The notes under the pieces: generated by a model | Seen by the model: the letters and a program-made list of their open reading frames with translations, nothing else | Told to the model about the DNA's origin: nothing | The model's database searches: none | From: Bacillota bacterium | Lineage (GTDB): Bacteria > Bacillota > Clostridia > Christensenellales > Aristaeellaceae | Assembly (NCBI GenBank): GCA_023459275.1 | Contig: JAEWVC010000056.1 | Location: 1 to 64,000 of the forward strand | DNA: 64,000 nucleotides | Direction of reading: 5' to 3' | Shown: in pieces, positions 52,007-60,328 of the stretch | How positions within the stretch are numbered: position 1 is the stretch's first letter | Layout of the letters: each line of letters starts with the position of its first letter | Made by a program: the position numbers and the translations under genes

Positions 52007-52903
52007 TTACTCCGCCAGCCCCTTTTCCTTGAGGAAGTCTGCGGCCACGGTTTCGACATCCTGGCCTTCCACATCGATCTTGTAGTTGAGCTCCGTCATG
52101 GCCGCGTCATCGATGAGGCCGGCCAGGGAATTCAGGACATCCGTGAGCTCCGGGTACTTTTCCAGCGTCCCGGCGCGGATGATGGGAGCGGCATAGTAGG
52201 GCGGGAAGAAGCCCTTGTCATCCACAAGCACCTTCAAATTGTACTGGCGGATGGGGCCGTCGGTGGAGAAGGCGTCGGTGACGTCCATATCGCCGTTGCC
52301 GATGGCCTGGTACTTCAGGGAAACGTTCATCTTTTTGGGTTCGCCTTTGAAGGCCATACCGTATGTCTCCACCAGCCCGTCAAAGCCGTCCTGGCGGTTG
52401 AAGAACTCGTGCTCCGCGCCGAACACCAGGTTTTCGGAGATCTTGGCCAGGTCGCTGTAGGTCTCCACGCCGTACTGTTGGTAGACCGCGTCGGTCACGG
52501 CCAGGGTGTAGGTATTGTTGAAGCCGAAGGGCGCAAGCCAGGTGATGCCGAACTGATTCTGAAATTCTTCGGAAACCACCCGGTAGGCCTCGTCCGGGTC
52601 GGAGATGACATCCATTTTCAGCTGGGCGGTAAGGCCCGTGCCGGTGTATTCGGGGTAGATGTCGATATCGCCTTTTTTGATGGCCTCAAAGTTGACGAAG
52701 GTGCCGCCCATGTTCAGCTTGCGGTTGACCCGGAGGTCGGTTTTGGCTTCAATCAGCTGCGCCATCATTTCACCCAGCACAATGTTTTCACCGAAATCCT
52801 TGGAACCGATGGTGACGGTCCCCTGGGCAAGCCCGCTGACGCTGAACACCATCAGCAGCGACGCTGTAAGCAGCGCGAGTACGATCTTTTTCATGTGGTT
52901 CAT
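52007..52903 (-). CDS. opuCC: Glycine betaine/choline-type binding protein, OpuCC-like
   Basis: 298 residues with a signal peptide (hydrophobic core to about SGLAQG, no lipobox). The mature part begins TVTIGSKDFGENIVLGEMMAQLIE and contains KKGDIDIYPEYTGTGL, both hallmark strings of OpuCC/OsmF-type binding proteins for quaternary amines. It is the last gene of a four-gene minus-strand operon. The ATG at 52903 follows AAGGAGG by seven bases; an internal ATG at 52894 is also possible. Confidence 0.9.
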   Translation of the reverse strand: MNHMKKIVLALLTASLLMVFSVSGLAQGTVTIGSKDFGENIVLGEMMAQLIEAKTDLRVNRKLNMGGTFVNFEAIKKGDIDIYPEYTGTGLTAQLKMDVISDPDEAYRVVSEEFQNQFGITWLAPFGFNNTYTLAVTDAVYQQYGVETYSDLAKISENLVFGAEHEFFNRQDGFDGLVETYGMAFKGEPKKMNVSLKYQAIGNGDMDVTDAFSTDGPIRQYNLKVLVDDKGFFPPYYAAPIIRAGTLEKYPELTDVLNSLAGLIDDAAMTELNYKIDVEGQDVETVAADFLKEKGLAE

Positions 52904-52925
52904 TTTTTGTCCTCCTTTTTATATG

Positions 52926-53528
52926 TTAACCCTGCTTTGACAGCCGCTTTTCCACCTTTGTCATCAGGTAGTCAAAAAGCAGCGCCATCAAAACCACAGG
53001 CAGGGCGCCTAAGAGTATGCGGTCCAGTTTTCTTGTCTGGATACCGCGGTAGATGGGGTATCCCAGCCCGCCCGCGCCGATCAAGACCCCCATGACCGCG
53101 ATGGAGAGGGAGTTGACCAGGGCGATCTTGATCCCCGAAAAGATCAGGGGGAAGGACAGGGGCAGCTCCACCCTGAAAAGCCGCTGGAGCCTGGACATGC
53201 CCATGCCCCGGGCGGCATCCTTCACGGCTTCGGATACGCCGCAGAGGCCTGTGTGGGTGTTGCGCATAATGGGCAGCAGGCCGTACAGCACCAGCCCCGC
53301 GATCATGGTGGTATTGCCCAGGCCGAACAAAATCATCAGCATGGACAAAAGCGCCAGGGAAGGAATGGTTTGAATGGTTTCGGCCAGGCCCATCAAAAAG
53401 GGAGCGGTAAACTTGACCCAATAGGCAACAACACCCAGGATCACGCCAATAGCGACAGCGATCCCCATGGCGATGAGCACGATGTACATATGTTCCAGGA
53501 TCAGGGGAAACAGCGTGGACAGCTTCAT
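52926..53528 (-). CDS. Osmolyte ABC permease, OpuCD/OpuBD-like
   Basis: 200 residues, about five membrane helices, with QTIPSLALLSMLMILFG near 53 and the coupling loop AVKDAARGMGMSRLQRLFRVELP near 101-123. It forms the channel with the other permease. Its ATG overlaps the preceding stop as ATGA. The gene order (ATPase, permease, permease, binding protein) differs from the canonical opuCA-CB-CC-CD order. Confidence 0.87.
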   Translation of the reverse strand: MKLSTLFPLILEHMYIVLIAMGIAVAIGVILGVVAYWVKFTAPFLMGLAETIQTIPSLALLSMLMILFGLGNTTMIAGLVLYGLLPIMRNTHTGLCGVSEAVKDAARGMGMSRLQRLFRVELPLSFPLIFSGIKIALVNSLSIAVMGVLIGAGGLGYPIYRGIQTRKLDRILLGALPVVLMALLFDYLMTKVEKRLSKQG

Positions 53529-54169
53529 GCGCTCCGCCCCCTTAATCCCTTTGGCGTCAGCGCCTTTTGGGCCATGCCGATGAGACCGGAGGCCGCAAAG
53601 GCCAGGATGGCTGAAGGCACGGCGCCCGCCAGGATGTATTGGATGTTATAGGTGGAAAGCCCCGTCCAGATCAGGTCGCCCAGCCCGCCGGCACCGATCA
53701 GCCCGGCCAGGGTGGCCCAGCTCAAAATATAGACGGTGGAGATGCGGATACCGCTTATGATGGCGGGCAGGCTGAGGGGCAGCTCCACTTTGAACAAAAT
53801 CTGCATGGGCGTCATGCCGATGCCTTTTGCGGCCTCGATATAGGCATTATCCACCTGAATGATACCGGTGTAGGTATTGCGCAGGATGGGCAGGATGGCG
53901 TACAAAGACAATACCACCAGCGCCGGCAGCATGCCGATGCCAAAAAGCAGCAGCGCGAACCCCAGCATCACCAGGCCGGGAATGGTTTGAATCATGCCCG
54001 CAAGAGCCAGCATGGGCCCCGCCAGCTTTTTGTGGCGCGTGAGGAAGATGCCCAGGGGAATGGAGATCAGGATGCCGATGAGCACGGAAACGCCCACCAG
54101 CTCCAAGTGCCGGCTGAGGCTGCGCAGGATCTCCCACCGGTTTTTGGCAAGAAATGTCCAAAAGCTCAC
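53525..54169 (-). CDS. Osmolyte ABC permease, OpuCB/OpuBB-like
   Basis: 214 residues with five or six helices. QTIPGLVMLGFALLLFGIG near 66-84 and YIEAAKGIGMTPMQILFKVELP near 114-135 are typical of OpuC/OpuB permeases. The start is GTG at 54169, which overlaps the upstream stop as GTGA and has GGGGGGAG about eight bases before it; a GTG at 54187 lies inside the ATPase gene and overlaps that ribosome binding site. Coupled on both sides to its neighbours. Confidence 0.87.
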   Translation of the reverse strand: MSFWTFLAKNRWEILRSLSRHLELVGVSVLIGILISIPLGIFLTRHKKLAGPMLALAGMIQTIPGLVMLGFALLLFGIGMLPALVVLSLYAILPILRNTYTGIIQVDNAYIEAAKGIGMTPMQILFKVELPLSLPAIISGIRISTVYILSWATLAGLIGAGGLGDLIWTGLSTYNIQYILAGAVPSAILAFAASGLIGMAQKALTPKGLRGRSA

Positions 54170-55293
54170 GACGGCATCTCCCCCCACAGCGCCTCACCCA
54201 GGGCCTTGGCGGTACTGGTCCTTGTGATGATGCCGGCCACCGTTTGATCCCCGTTGAGCACCACCACATAATTGGCGGCGGAGGACAAAAGCTTGTCAAA
54301 GGCTTCACGCGCATCATCACTTTTTTGCACAGTGGGCACATCCTTGGTAACCAGTTCGCCGATCTCCCGCCCGGCCTTGCCTTGGGCGCGGATGGTTTCG
54401 ATCCATACGGTGCCAAGGTAGGCATCGTTCTCATCCAATACGATAAGGGAATTCACATCCCGGCGCTGCATGATGTCAATGCACTCCAGGGTATGGGCGG
54501 TCTTTTGCACCTTGTACACCCTTTTGCGCATAAAATCTTCGGCGGTAAGCCGGACGCCGCCCGGTTCATTTTCCATATGGCGCCCCAGAAAGCTGCGCAC
54601 AATGGGCGCGGCGGGGCTTTTCAGCATTTCCTCCGGGGAAGCCTTTTGCACGATCCTTCCCCCGTCCATAAAGACAATGGTGTCCGCCAGGCGCAGCGCC
54701 TCCTCCATGTCGTGGGTCACGAACACGATGGTCTTTTTCAGTTTCCGCTGGATGCGCTTGATCTCTTCCTGCAGGGAATCCCTGGTGATGGGGTCCAGCG
54801 CGCCGAAAGGTTCATCCATCAGCACGATGGGCGGGGAGGCCGCCAGCGCCCGCAGTACGCCGATGCGCTGCTGCTGCCCGCCGGAAAGCTCCGACGGGTA
54901 TTTGTGGGCATACTGGTCGTAGGGCATGCTGACAAGCTCCAAAAGCGAGCGTACCGTCTGCTGCCATTTTTCTTTGGGCTGTTTTAATAGCTTTGGCACG
55001 ACCGCGATATTCTGTTCAACCGTCATATTGGGGAAAAGCCCGATCTGCTGGATCACATAACCGATGGTGCGGCGAAGGGCTACCGGGTCCTGTTCCCTGA
55101 TGTCTTTCCCGCCGATGCGTATGGTTCCGCGCTCCGCCTCGATCAGGCGGTTGATGGCTTTCAGCGTGGTGGTCTTGCCGCAGCCGCTGGGGCCGATCAA
55201 TACAACAAACTCCCCTTCCTCCACATGAAGGCTCAAGTCGTTAAGGATCAAGCTGCGGCCGTAGCTTTTATATACGTGTTCGAATTCGATCAT
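54166..55293 (-). CDS. opuCA: Osmolyte ABC ATPase with CBS domains, OpuCA-like
   Basis: 375 residues. The ATPase domain (1-240) has Walker A GPSGCGKTT (33-41), signature LSGGQQQR (about 134-141), Walker B VLMDEP and the H-loop VTHD. Residues about 255-370 form two CBS repeats, which in OpuA-type ATPases sense ionic strength or cyclic di-AMP. It powers import of glycine betaine, choline or carnitine with the two permeases that follow. The ATG at 55293 follows AAAGGATG. It leads the operon and has a perfect consensus promoter. Confidence 0.93.
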   Translation of the reverse strand: MIEFEHVYKSYGRSLILNDLSLHVEEGEFVVLIGPSGCGKTTTLKAINRLIEAERGTIRIGGKDIREQDPVALRRTIGYVIQQIGLFPNMTVEQNIAVVPKLLKQPKEKWQQTVRSLLELVSMPYDQYAHKYPSELSGGQQQRIGVLRALAASPPIVLMDEPFGALDPITRDSLQEEIKRIQRKLKKTIVFVTHDMEEALRLADTIVFMDGGRIVQKASPEEMLKSPAAPIVRSFLGRHMENEPGGVRLTAEDFMRKRVYKVQKTAHTLECIDIMQRRDVNSLIVLDENDAYLGTVWIETIRAQGKAGREIGELVTKDVPTVQKSDDAREAFDKLLSSAANYVVVLNGDQTVAGIITRTSTAKALGEALWGEMPS

Positions 55294-55345
55294 CCCATCA
55301 TCCTTTCATTATAAATACATGCTGCCGTGAGAATGTAACAACTCA

Positions 55346-55374
55346 ATTATAAATAATAAGTTGTCAGTTGTCAA
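55346..55374 (-). promoter_or_regulatory. Consensus promoter of the osmolyte importer operon
   Basis: On the minus strand TTGACA (55369-55374), exactly 17 bp, TATAAT (55346-55351): a perfect sigma-A match. The plus-strand heptamer AGTTGTC occurs twice in tandem at 55359-55372, over the -35 and spacer, and is a candidate repressor site. The 55400-55530 stretch holds nothing else I can support. Confidence 0.85.
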
Positions 55375-55538
55375 CCGATTCGGGCGGATTCGGCAAAAGC
55401 ACACAAGAAAAGATAAGCGTCGGCAGAAAATCCGGCGGCCCTTTTGGGACCGGATGGCTTTGAGGCAAGCAATGCATCAACAGCACATAAAAAATGCATA
55501 AATGCAAGAATAGATGTCCAATATGGTCACAAAACCAA

Positions 55539-55568
55539 TTGACGCAGCAGGGCGTTATGCTGTATACT
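55539..55568 (+). promoter_or_regulatory. Promoter of the DUF3798 gene
   Basis: TTGACG (55539-55544), 18 bp, TATACT (55563-55568), followed by GGGGAGG near 55583-55589. Confidence 0.75.
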
Positions 55569-55608
55569 ATAAAAAATTGATGGGGAGGTATAATCTGGTA
55601 TAAAGAAA

Positions 55609-56742
55609 ATGGCGAGCATTCTGCTGGCGTTTTTGCTGGTAATGGGCATGGCTGCTTCTGCATTGGCCGCCGATTACAAGATCGCCATCCTGACAGGCAC
55701 CACAACCCAGGGCGAGGAGGAATTCCGTGCCGCCGAAAAACTGAAGGCTGAGTATCCTGACATCGTGATCACCGATACGTATCCGGACAACTTCTCTTCC
55801 GAAGTGGAAACCACCATCGGCAAGGTGCTGCAGTTCGCGGCCGATCCCACCGTGAAGGCCATCATCTTCGTGCAGGCCGTGCAGGGTTCCACCGCCGCCT
55901 TCACCCAGATCAAGAATGAGCTGGGCCGCGATGATATCCTTCTTATCGCGGGTGTTCCCGCCGAAGACCCCGCCGATATCGCCGGCGCCGCGGACATCGT
56001 GCTGGGCGTGGATGAAATCAACGGCGGATACCAGATCGTGGATACTATCAAGGAATGGGGCTGCGATGTGCTGGTGCACTATTCCTTCGCCCGCCACATG
56101 AGCTATGAGACCATCGTGGCCCGTTACAACATCCTCACCGAAGAGTGCGAAGACGCCGGCATCGAGCTGGTGTTCCGCAGCGCGCCCGATCCCACCGGCG
56201 ATGCCGGCATGACCGGCGCCCAGAACTTCATCCTGGAGGATGTGCCCCTGGTGATGCAGGAATACGCTGGCAAGAAGGTTGCCTTCTTCACCACCAACTG
56301 TGGCATGCAGGAGCCTTTGCAGGCGGCCATCCTGGACCAGCCCAACGCTTATTATCCGCTGCCCTGCTGCCCCAGCCCCTTCCACGGCTTCCCGGCTTCC
56401 CTGAGCCTGGCGGTTGCCCCGGAAGACTACGGCGACATTGACTCCTATCTGAAAAAGACCGCGGAAGTGCTGGCTGCCCATGATGCCCTGGGCCGTTACT
56501 CCACCTGGGCCGTGCCCATGAACATGACCATGATCTATGGCGGCTTTGAATATGCCAAGGCCTATATTGAGAGCCAGTTCACCGATAAGGCCGATGCGGC
56601 GCAGCTCCAGGCCGCCGTGGCCAAGGCTGCCGGCTATGATGTTTCCCTGTCCTCCTATGTGGACAGCGACGGCAAGGAAGTAACCAACTATTACATGCTG
56701 CTGCTGGATAACATCGACTTCCACGACTATTACACCAAATAG
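55609..56742 (+). CDS. DUF3798 family exported protein, putative ABC binding protein
   Basis: 377 residues from the ATG at 55609. The protein starts with a hydrophobic signal sequence ending ASALAAD, then YKIAILTGTTTQGEEEFRAA, the DUF3798 opening, and continues as a periplasmic-binding-like fold. DUF3798 proteins sit next to RbsA-type ABC genes, as here, and are likely their binding proteins. The start is odd: GGGGAGG is about 20 bases upstream and the signal lacks a basic n-region. Reading back in frame adds ATA AAG AAA, giving a normal Lys-Lys n-region, so translation may begin at ATA (55600). The ligand is unknown. Confidence 0.85.
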   Translation: MASILLAFLLVMGMAASALAADYKIAILTGTTTQGEEEFRAAEKLKAEYPDIVITDTYPDNFSSEVETTIGKVLQFAADPTVKAIIFVQAVQGSTAAFTQIKNELGRDDILLIAGVPAEDPADIAGAADIVLGVDEINGGYQIVDTIKEWGCDVLVHYSFARHMSYETIVARYNILTEECEDAGIELVFRSAPDPTGDAGMTGAQNFILEDVPLVMQEYAGKKVAFFTTNCGMQEPLQAAILDQPNAYYPLPCCPSPFHGFPASLSLAVAPEDYGDIDSYLKKTAEVLAAHDALGRYSTWAVPMNMTMIYGGFEYAKAYIESQFTDKADAAQLQAAVAKAAGYDVSLSSYVDSDGKEVTNYYMLLLDNIDFHDYYTK

Positions 56743-56760
56743 GATACGGCGTGACCATAA

Positions 56761-56795
56761 AAAGGCCCGCCCGCTTTACGGCGAGCGGGCCTTTT
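56761..56795 (+). terminator. Attenuating hairpin after the DUF3798 gene
   Basis: AAAGGCCCGC pairs with GCGGGCCTTT (56761-56770 with 56785-56794), giving a terminator with a short T-tract 18 bp past the stop. It would keep the binding-protein message in excess over the downstream ATPase and permease messages. Confidence 0.75.
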
Positions 56796-56843
56796 GCTGG
56801 AGGTACCCCCGGAATGATTTGCGAAGCCTGGGAGGGAGCCTGC

Positions 56844-58442
56844 TTGCCATCGGAATATGTGCTGGAAATGAACCATATCACCAAGGAGTACGGCCAGAAC
56901 ACCGTACTGAAGGATGTATCCCTGCGCGTGCGGCCCGGGGAGATTCACGCGCTTTTGGGAGAAAACGGGGCCGGGAAATCCACTCTGATGAATATCCTTT
57001 TTGGCATGCCCGTGATCCACGCTACCGGCGGCTACCAGGGTGAGGTGCTGCTGGACGGCACTGCCACCCACATCCTTTCGCCGCAGCATGCCATGGTCCA
57101 GGGTATCGGCATGGTCCATCAGGAGTTTATGCTGATCCCCGGGTTCACCATTACGGAAAACATCAAGCTTAACCGGGAGACCGCAAGGAAGAATGCAGTC
57201 AGCCGCATCTTCGGGCCGGAGATGGAAATGCTGGACATGGCGGCCATGCGCGCAGATGCCCGCAAGGCGCTTGCCAGCGTGGGCATCGGCGTCAGCGAGG
57301 ATACGCGCGTCCGGGGCCTGCCGGTGGGGTATATGCAGTTTGTGGAAATCGCCCGGGAGATCGACAAGAAAGGCATCCGCCTGCTGGTGTTTGACGAACC
57401 CACCGCCGTTCTCACCGAGGGAGAGGCCCAACAGCTGATCTCCGTCATGAAGGATATTGCAGCCAGGAATATCGCCATCATTTTTATCACGCACCGCCTG
57501 GACGAGGTAATGAAGGCTGCGGATACCATTACCATCCTCCGGGACGGCAGGCTGGCGGCCGTTCGCGACAAAAGGGAAACCTCCCTTACGGAGATGGCGT
57601 CGCTGATGATTGGCCGGGGCGAGGAGGCCGTGCTCCATGCCGAGGACAAGGGGGAACGCGGCCGCGGGGCCGTCGCTTTGAAGGTGCGTGACCTCCGGGT
57701 GGATATGCCGGGAGAAGCGGTGCATGGCATCGATCTGGATGTATATGAGGGGGAGATCCTGGGTATCGGCGGCCTGGCGGGGCAGGGCAAGGTAGGTCTC
57801 CCCAATGGCATCATGGGGCTGTATCCCGCCTCCGGCCAGGTAGAGCTTTTTGGCGATCCCCTGCCACTCAACGATGCCAAAACAGCCTTGAAACGCGGCT
57901 TGGCCATGGTTTCGGAGGACAGGCGCGGCGTGGGCCTGCTGCTGGACCAGGCCATAGAGGACAACATCGCTTTCAACGCCATGCAGGTAAGGGGCGACTT
58001 TCTGACGGGGCCCAAATTTATGCGGCTGCGCAAGAGCAAGGCGATCCGCAGCTATGCCAAAAAGATGATCACGGAGCTGGACATCCGCTGCCAGTCGCCC
58101 GCCCAGCATGCCGGTACGCTCTCGGGCGGCAACCAGCAGAAGGTATGCGTAGCCCGGGCATTGGCCTTGAAGCCCAGATTTTTGTTCGTGTCGGAACCCA
58201 CCCGGGGCATTGATATCGGCGCCAAGCAGCTTGTGCTTACGACGCTGGCAAAGCTTAACCGGGAGACTGGGCTGACCATTGTGATGGTGTCCTCAGAGCT
58301 GATGGAATTGCGTTCCGTCTGTGACAGGATCGCCATCGTGGCCGAGGGGAAAATAGCCAGCATACTAAAGCCGGACAGCCCCGACGCAAGCTTTGGCCTT
58401 GCCATGTCCGGCCTGAAGGCGGAAGGGGGCGAGACGGCATGA
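56844..58442 (+). CDS. Double-ATPase ABC subunit, RbsA/NupO-like
   Basis: 532 residues with two fused ATPase domains. The first has a canonical Walker A GENGAGKST near 37-45 and Walker B LLVFDEPTAVL near 186. The second (from about 290) has a degenerate Walker A, GLAGQGKVGLPN instead of GxxGxGKS, but keeps the signature LSGGNQQK. Such asymmetry is known in RbsA-like subunits. The start is TTG at 56844, eight bases after GGGAGG; the frame is open to 56751 but that part crosses the terminator. Stop and next start overlap as ATGA. It energises the two permeases that follow. Confidence 0.88.
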   Translation: MPSEYVLEMNHITKEYGQNTVLKDVSLRVRPGEIHALLGENGAGKSTLMNILFGMPVIHATGGYQGEVLLDGTATHILSPQHAMVQGIGMVHQEFMLIPGFTITENIKLNRETARKNAVSRIFGPEMEMLDMAAMRADARKALASVGIGVSEDTRVRGLPVGYMQFVEIAREIDKKGIRLLVFDEPTAVLTEGEAQQLISVMKDIAARNIAIIFITHRLDEVMKAADTITILRDGRLAAVRDKRETSLTEMASLMIGRGEEAVLHAEDKGERGRGAVALKVRDLRVDMPGEAVHGIDLDVYEGEILGIGGLAGQGKVGLPNGIMGLYPASGQVELFGDPLPLNDAKTALKRGLAMVSEDRRGVGLLLDQAIEDNIAFNAMQVRGDFLTGPKFMRLRKSKAIRSYAKKMITELDIRCQSPAQHAGTLSGGNQQKVCVARALALKPRFLFVSEPTRGIDIGAKQLVLTTLAKLNRETGLTIVMVSSELMELRSVCDRIAIVAEGKIASILKPDSPDASFGLAMSGLKAEGGETA

Positions 58443-60328
58443 AGAAAAAGCATACAAAGACCCGGTGGGCCCTATCAGGCGCGCTGGTCTTTTTGTCCGT
58501 TGCCATGGTGGCCGCAGGCATTGCCGGCTACTGGATGCGCGGCGGAAGCTTTGCAAGGGCAGCGCTTGAACAAATGCGCATCCATGCGGTGATGCGCACC
58601 GCGGCAGGTGCCTTGATTGACGAGATCGCCCTGGCGGCCAAGAAGGTGGCCAGGGAGTATGCGGACGCCAATAAATACAGCCGCAACCAGCGTTCCGCCT
58701 ATGCTTCCGAGAAGGAGCAGGAGGCACGGCTTGAGGCCGAAAAGCAGTTCGTGCATTTTGAAGGCATGGATACAGCCGGGGTACAGGCGCAGATCCTTGG
58801 GCTGGAGGGGGTGCAAAGAGCCTATGGCGAGCAGGAAGCCGCCGAAAAGACTGCCTACGCGCAGCAGGCCCTGGCACTGCAGCCGGATACGGAAAGCCTT
58901 AATGAAACCGGCGTGGGCGATGCGGAGATGCTGGACGAAGCGGACCTGCAAACCGAGGAGCAGACGGTGGATTATTCCGGCTTCAAGCCCAGCGAGGCGC
59001 TGCTTGCCCTGGGTGCCCGGGTGGATGGTGCTTACGAGACGCTGGGCGCGGAGCTGACCGCCCTGTTGCCGGGCCTTACTGACAAGATGCTGGAAAACCT
59101 GAAGAAGCCGATGCTGGCGTTGGTCTATGTCTATGGTTCCGGATTTGAAGAGCAGTATGACCGGTATGCGGCCATGGACGGCGAAATGATCTTTTCTTCG
59201 GATGAAAAGCTGCAGATGACGCTGGCGCGCCGGGGTGACGACCTTATCACCGTGGGCATCGGGCTCATCCTGCTGGCCCTGACCATTTTTTTCTACGGGA
59301 CGCTGGTAGCCAAAATGGGCGTGCCCAGACTGGTAATTTTGGCATTCTTTGTGCTTCTTTGTGTCCTGGCCGGGCTGTATGGCATTTCCGTCCCAAGCAT
59401 GATCGGAAATGTATTGAAGCGCACAGGCATGTTTGGCGTGCTGGCGCTGGCGATGCTGCCGGGCATCCAGTCCGGCATCAGCCTGAATATGGGCATGACG
59501 GCCGGCATTATTGGCGGACTTTTGTCCACCCTCATCGCCTTGGAATACAACATGACAGGGTGGGGCGCATTCGCTTTTTCAGTGGCTGTAGGATGCCTTT
59601 TCGCCATTCCGGTGGGCTGGCTGTACTCCAAGCTGCTCAACAGGCTCAAGGGCAACGAGATGACGGTTTCCACCTATGTGGGCTATTCCTTTGTTTCGCT
59701 GATGTCCATTGCCTGGATGCTGCTGCCCTTTAAAAACCCGAAGATCACCTGGGCCCTGGGGACGGGCCTGCGCGTGATGCACAACATGAGCGGGTCCTTC
59801 GGCTCCATCCTCAATAATCTGTGGTCTTTCAAGCTTTTCGGCGCTACGGTGCCTACGGGTCTGCTGCTTTTTTTCCTGCTGTGCTGCGGTATCATGTGGC
59901 TGTTCTCCAAATCAAAGACGGGCACAGCCATGATCGCTGCCGGCGCCAACCCCAGGTTTGCGGAAGCGGCGGGCATCAATGTGGACAGGATGCGCACCAT
60001 TGGCACCACCATCTCCACGGTGATTGCGGCGGTGGGAATCATCGTGTATTCCCAAAGTTTCGGTTTTATGCAGCTGTACAGCGGCCCCAGGCAGATGGGT
60101 TTCATCGCCGCCAGCGCCATTTTGATCGGCGGCGCCAGCGTTACCAAGGCCAAGGTGTCCCATGTGATCCTGGGTACGTTTCTGTTCCAGGGCGTGCTGG
60201 CGCTGGGCATCCAGGTGGCCAATGCCGCGGTTTCGGAAGGCGGCCTGTCGGAAGTGATGCGCATCTTGATTTCCAACGGCATCATCCTCTACGCGCTGAC
60301 CCAATCGGGAGGTGAAACTCGTGCCTGA
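58439..60328 (+). CDS. ABC permease with large N-terminal insertion, RbsC/YufP-like
   Basis: 629 residues, about 250 longer than usual for this family. A membrane helix at about 13-32 is followed by an extra, charged, helix-rich domain of about 230 residues (35-265), probably outside the membrane, before a standard eight-to-ten-helix permease domain (about 270-625) with the family strings SGISLNMGMTAGIIGG near 343 and GANPRFAEAAGINVDR near 502. It overlaps its neighbours on both sides and pairs with the next permease. The insertion is the odd feature. Confidence 0.85.
   Translation: MKKKHTKTRWALSGALVFLSVAMVAAGIAGYWMRGGSFARAALEQMRIHAVMRTAAGALIDEIALAAKKVAREYADANKYSRNQRSAYASEKEQEARLEAEKQFVHFEGMDTAGVQAQILGLEGVQRAYGEQEAAEKTAYAQQALALQPDTESLNETGVGDAEMLDEADLQTEEQTVDYSGFKPSEALLALGARVDGAYETLGAELTALLPGLTDKMLENLKKPMLALVYVYGSGFEEQYDRYAAMDGEMIFSSDEKLQMTLARRGDDLITVGIGLILLALTIFFYGTLVAKMGVPRLVILAFFVLLCVLAGLYGISVPSMIGNVLKRTGMFGVLALAMLPGIQSGISLNMGMTAGIIGGLLSTLIALEYNMTGWGAFAFSVAVGCLFAIPVGWLYSKLLNRLKGNEMTVSTYVGYSFVSLMSIAWMLLPFKNPKITWALGTGLRVMHNMSGSFGSILNNLWSFKLFGATVPTGLLLFFLLCCGIMWLFSKSKTGTAMIAAGANPRFAEAAGINVDRMRTIGTTISTVIAAVGIIVYSQSFGFMQLYSGPRQMGFIAASAILIGGASVTKAKVSHVILGTFLFQGVLALGIQVANAAVSEGGLSEVMRILISNGIILYALTQSGGETRA

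Noticed and set aside
58439..58800. Frameshift or misannotated fusion at the start of the RbsC-like permease
   Set aside because: The frame is continuous, overlaps the ATPase stop as ATGA, and begins with a proper membrane helix; the extra domain appears real.
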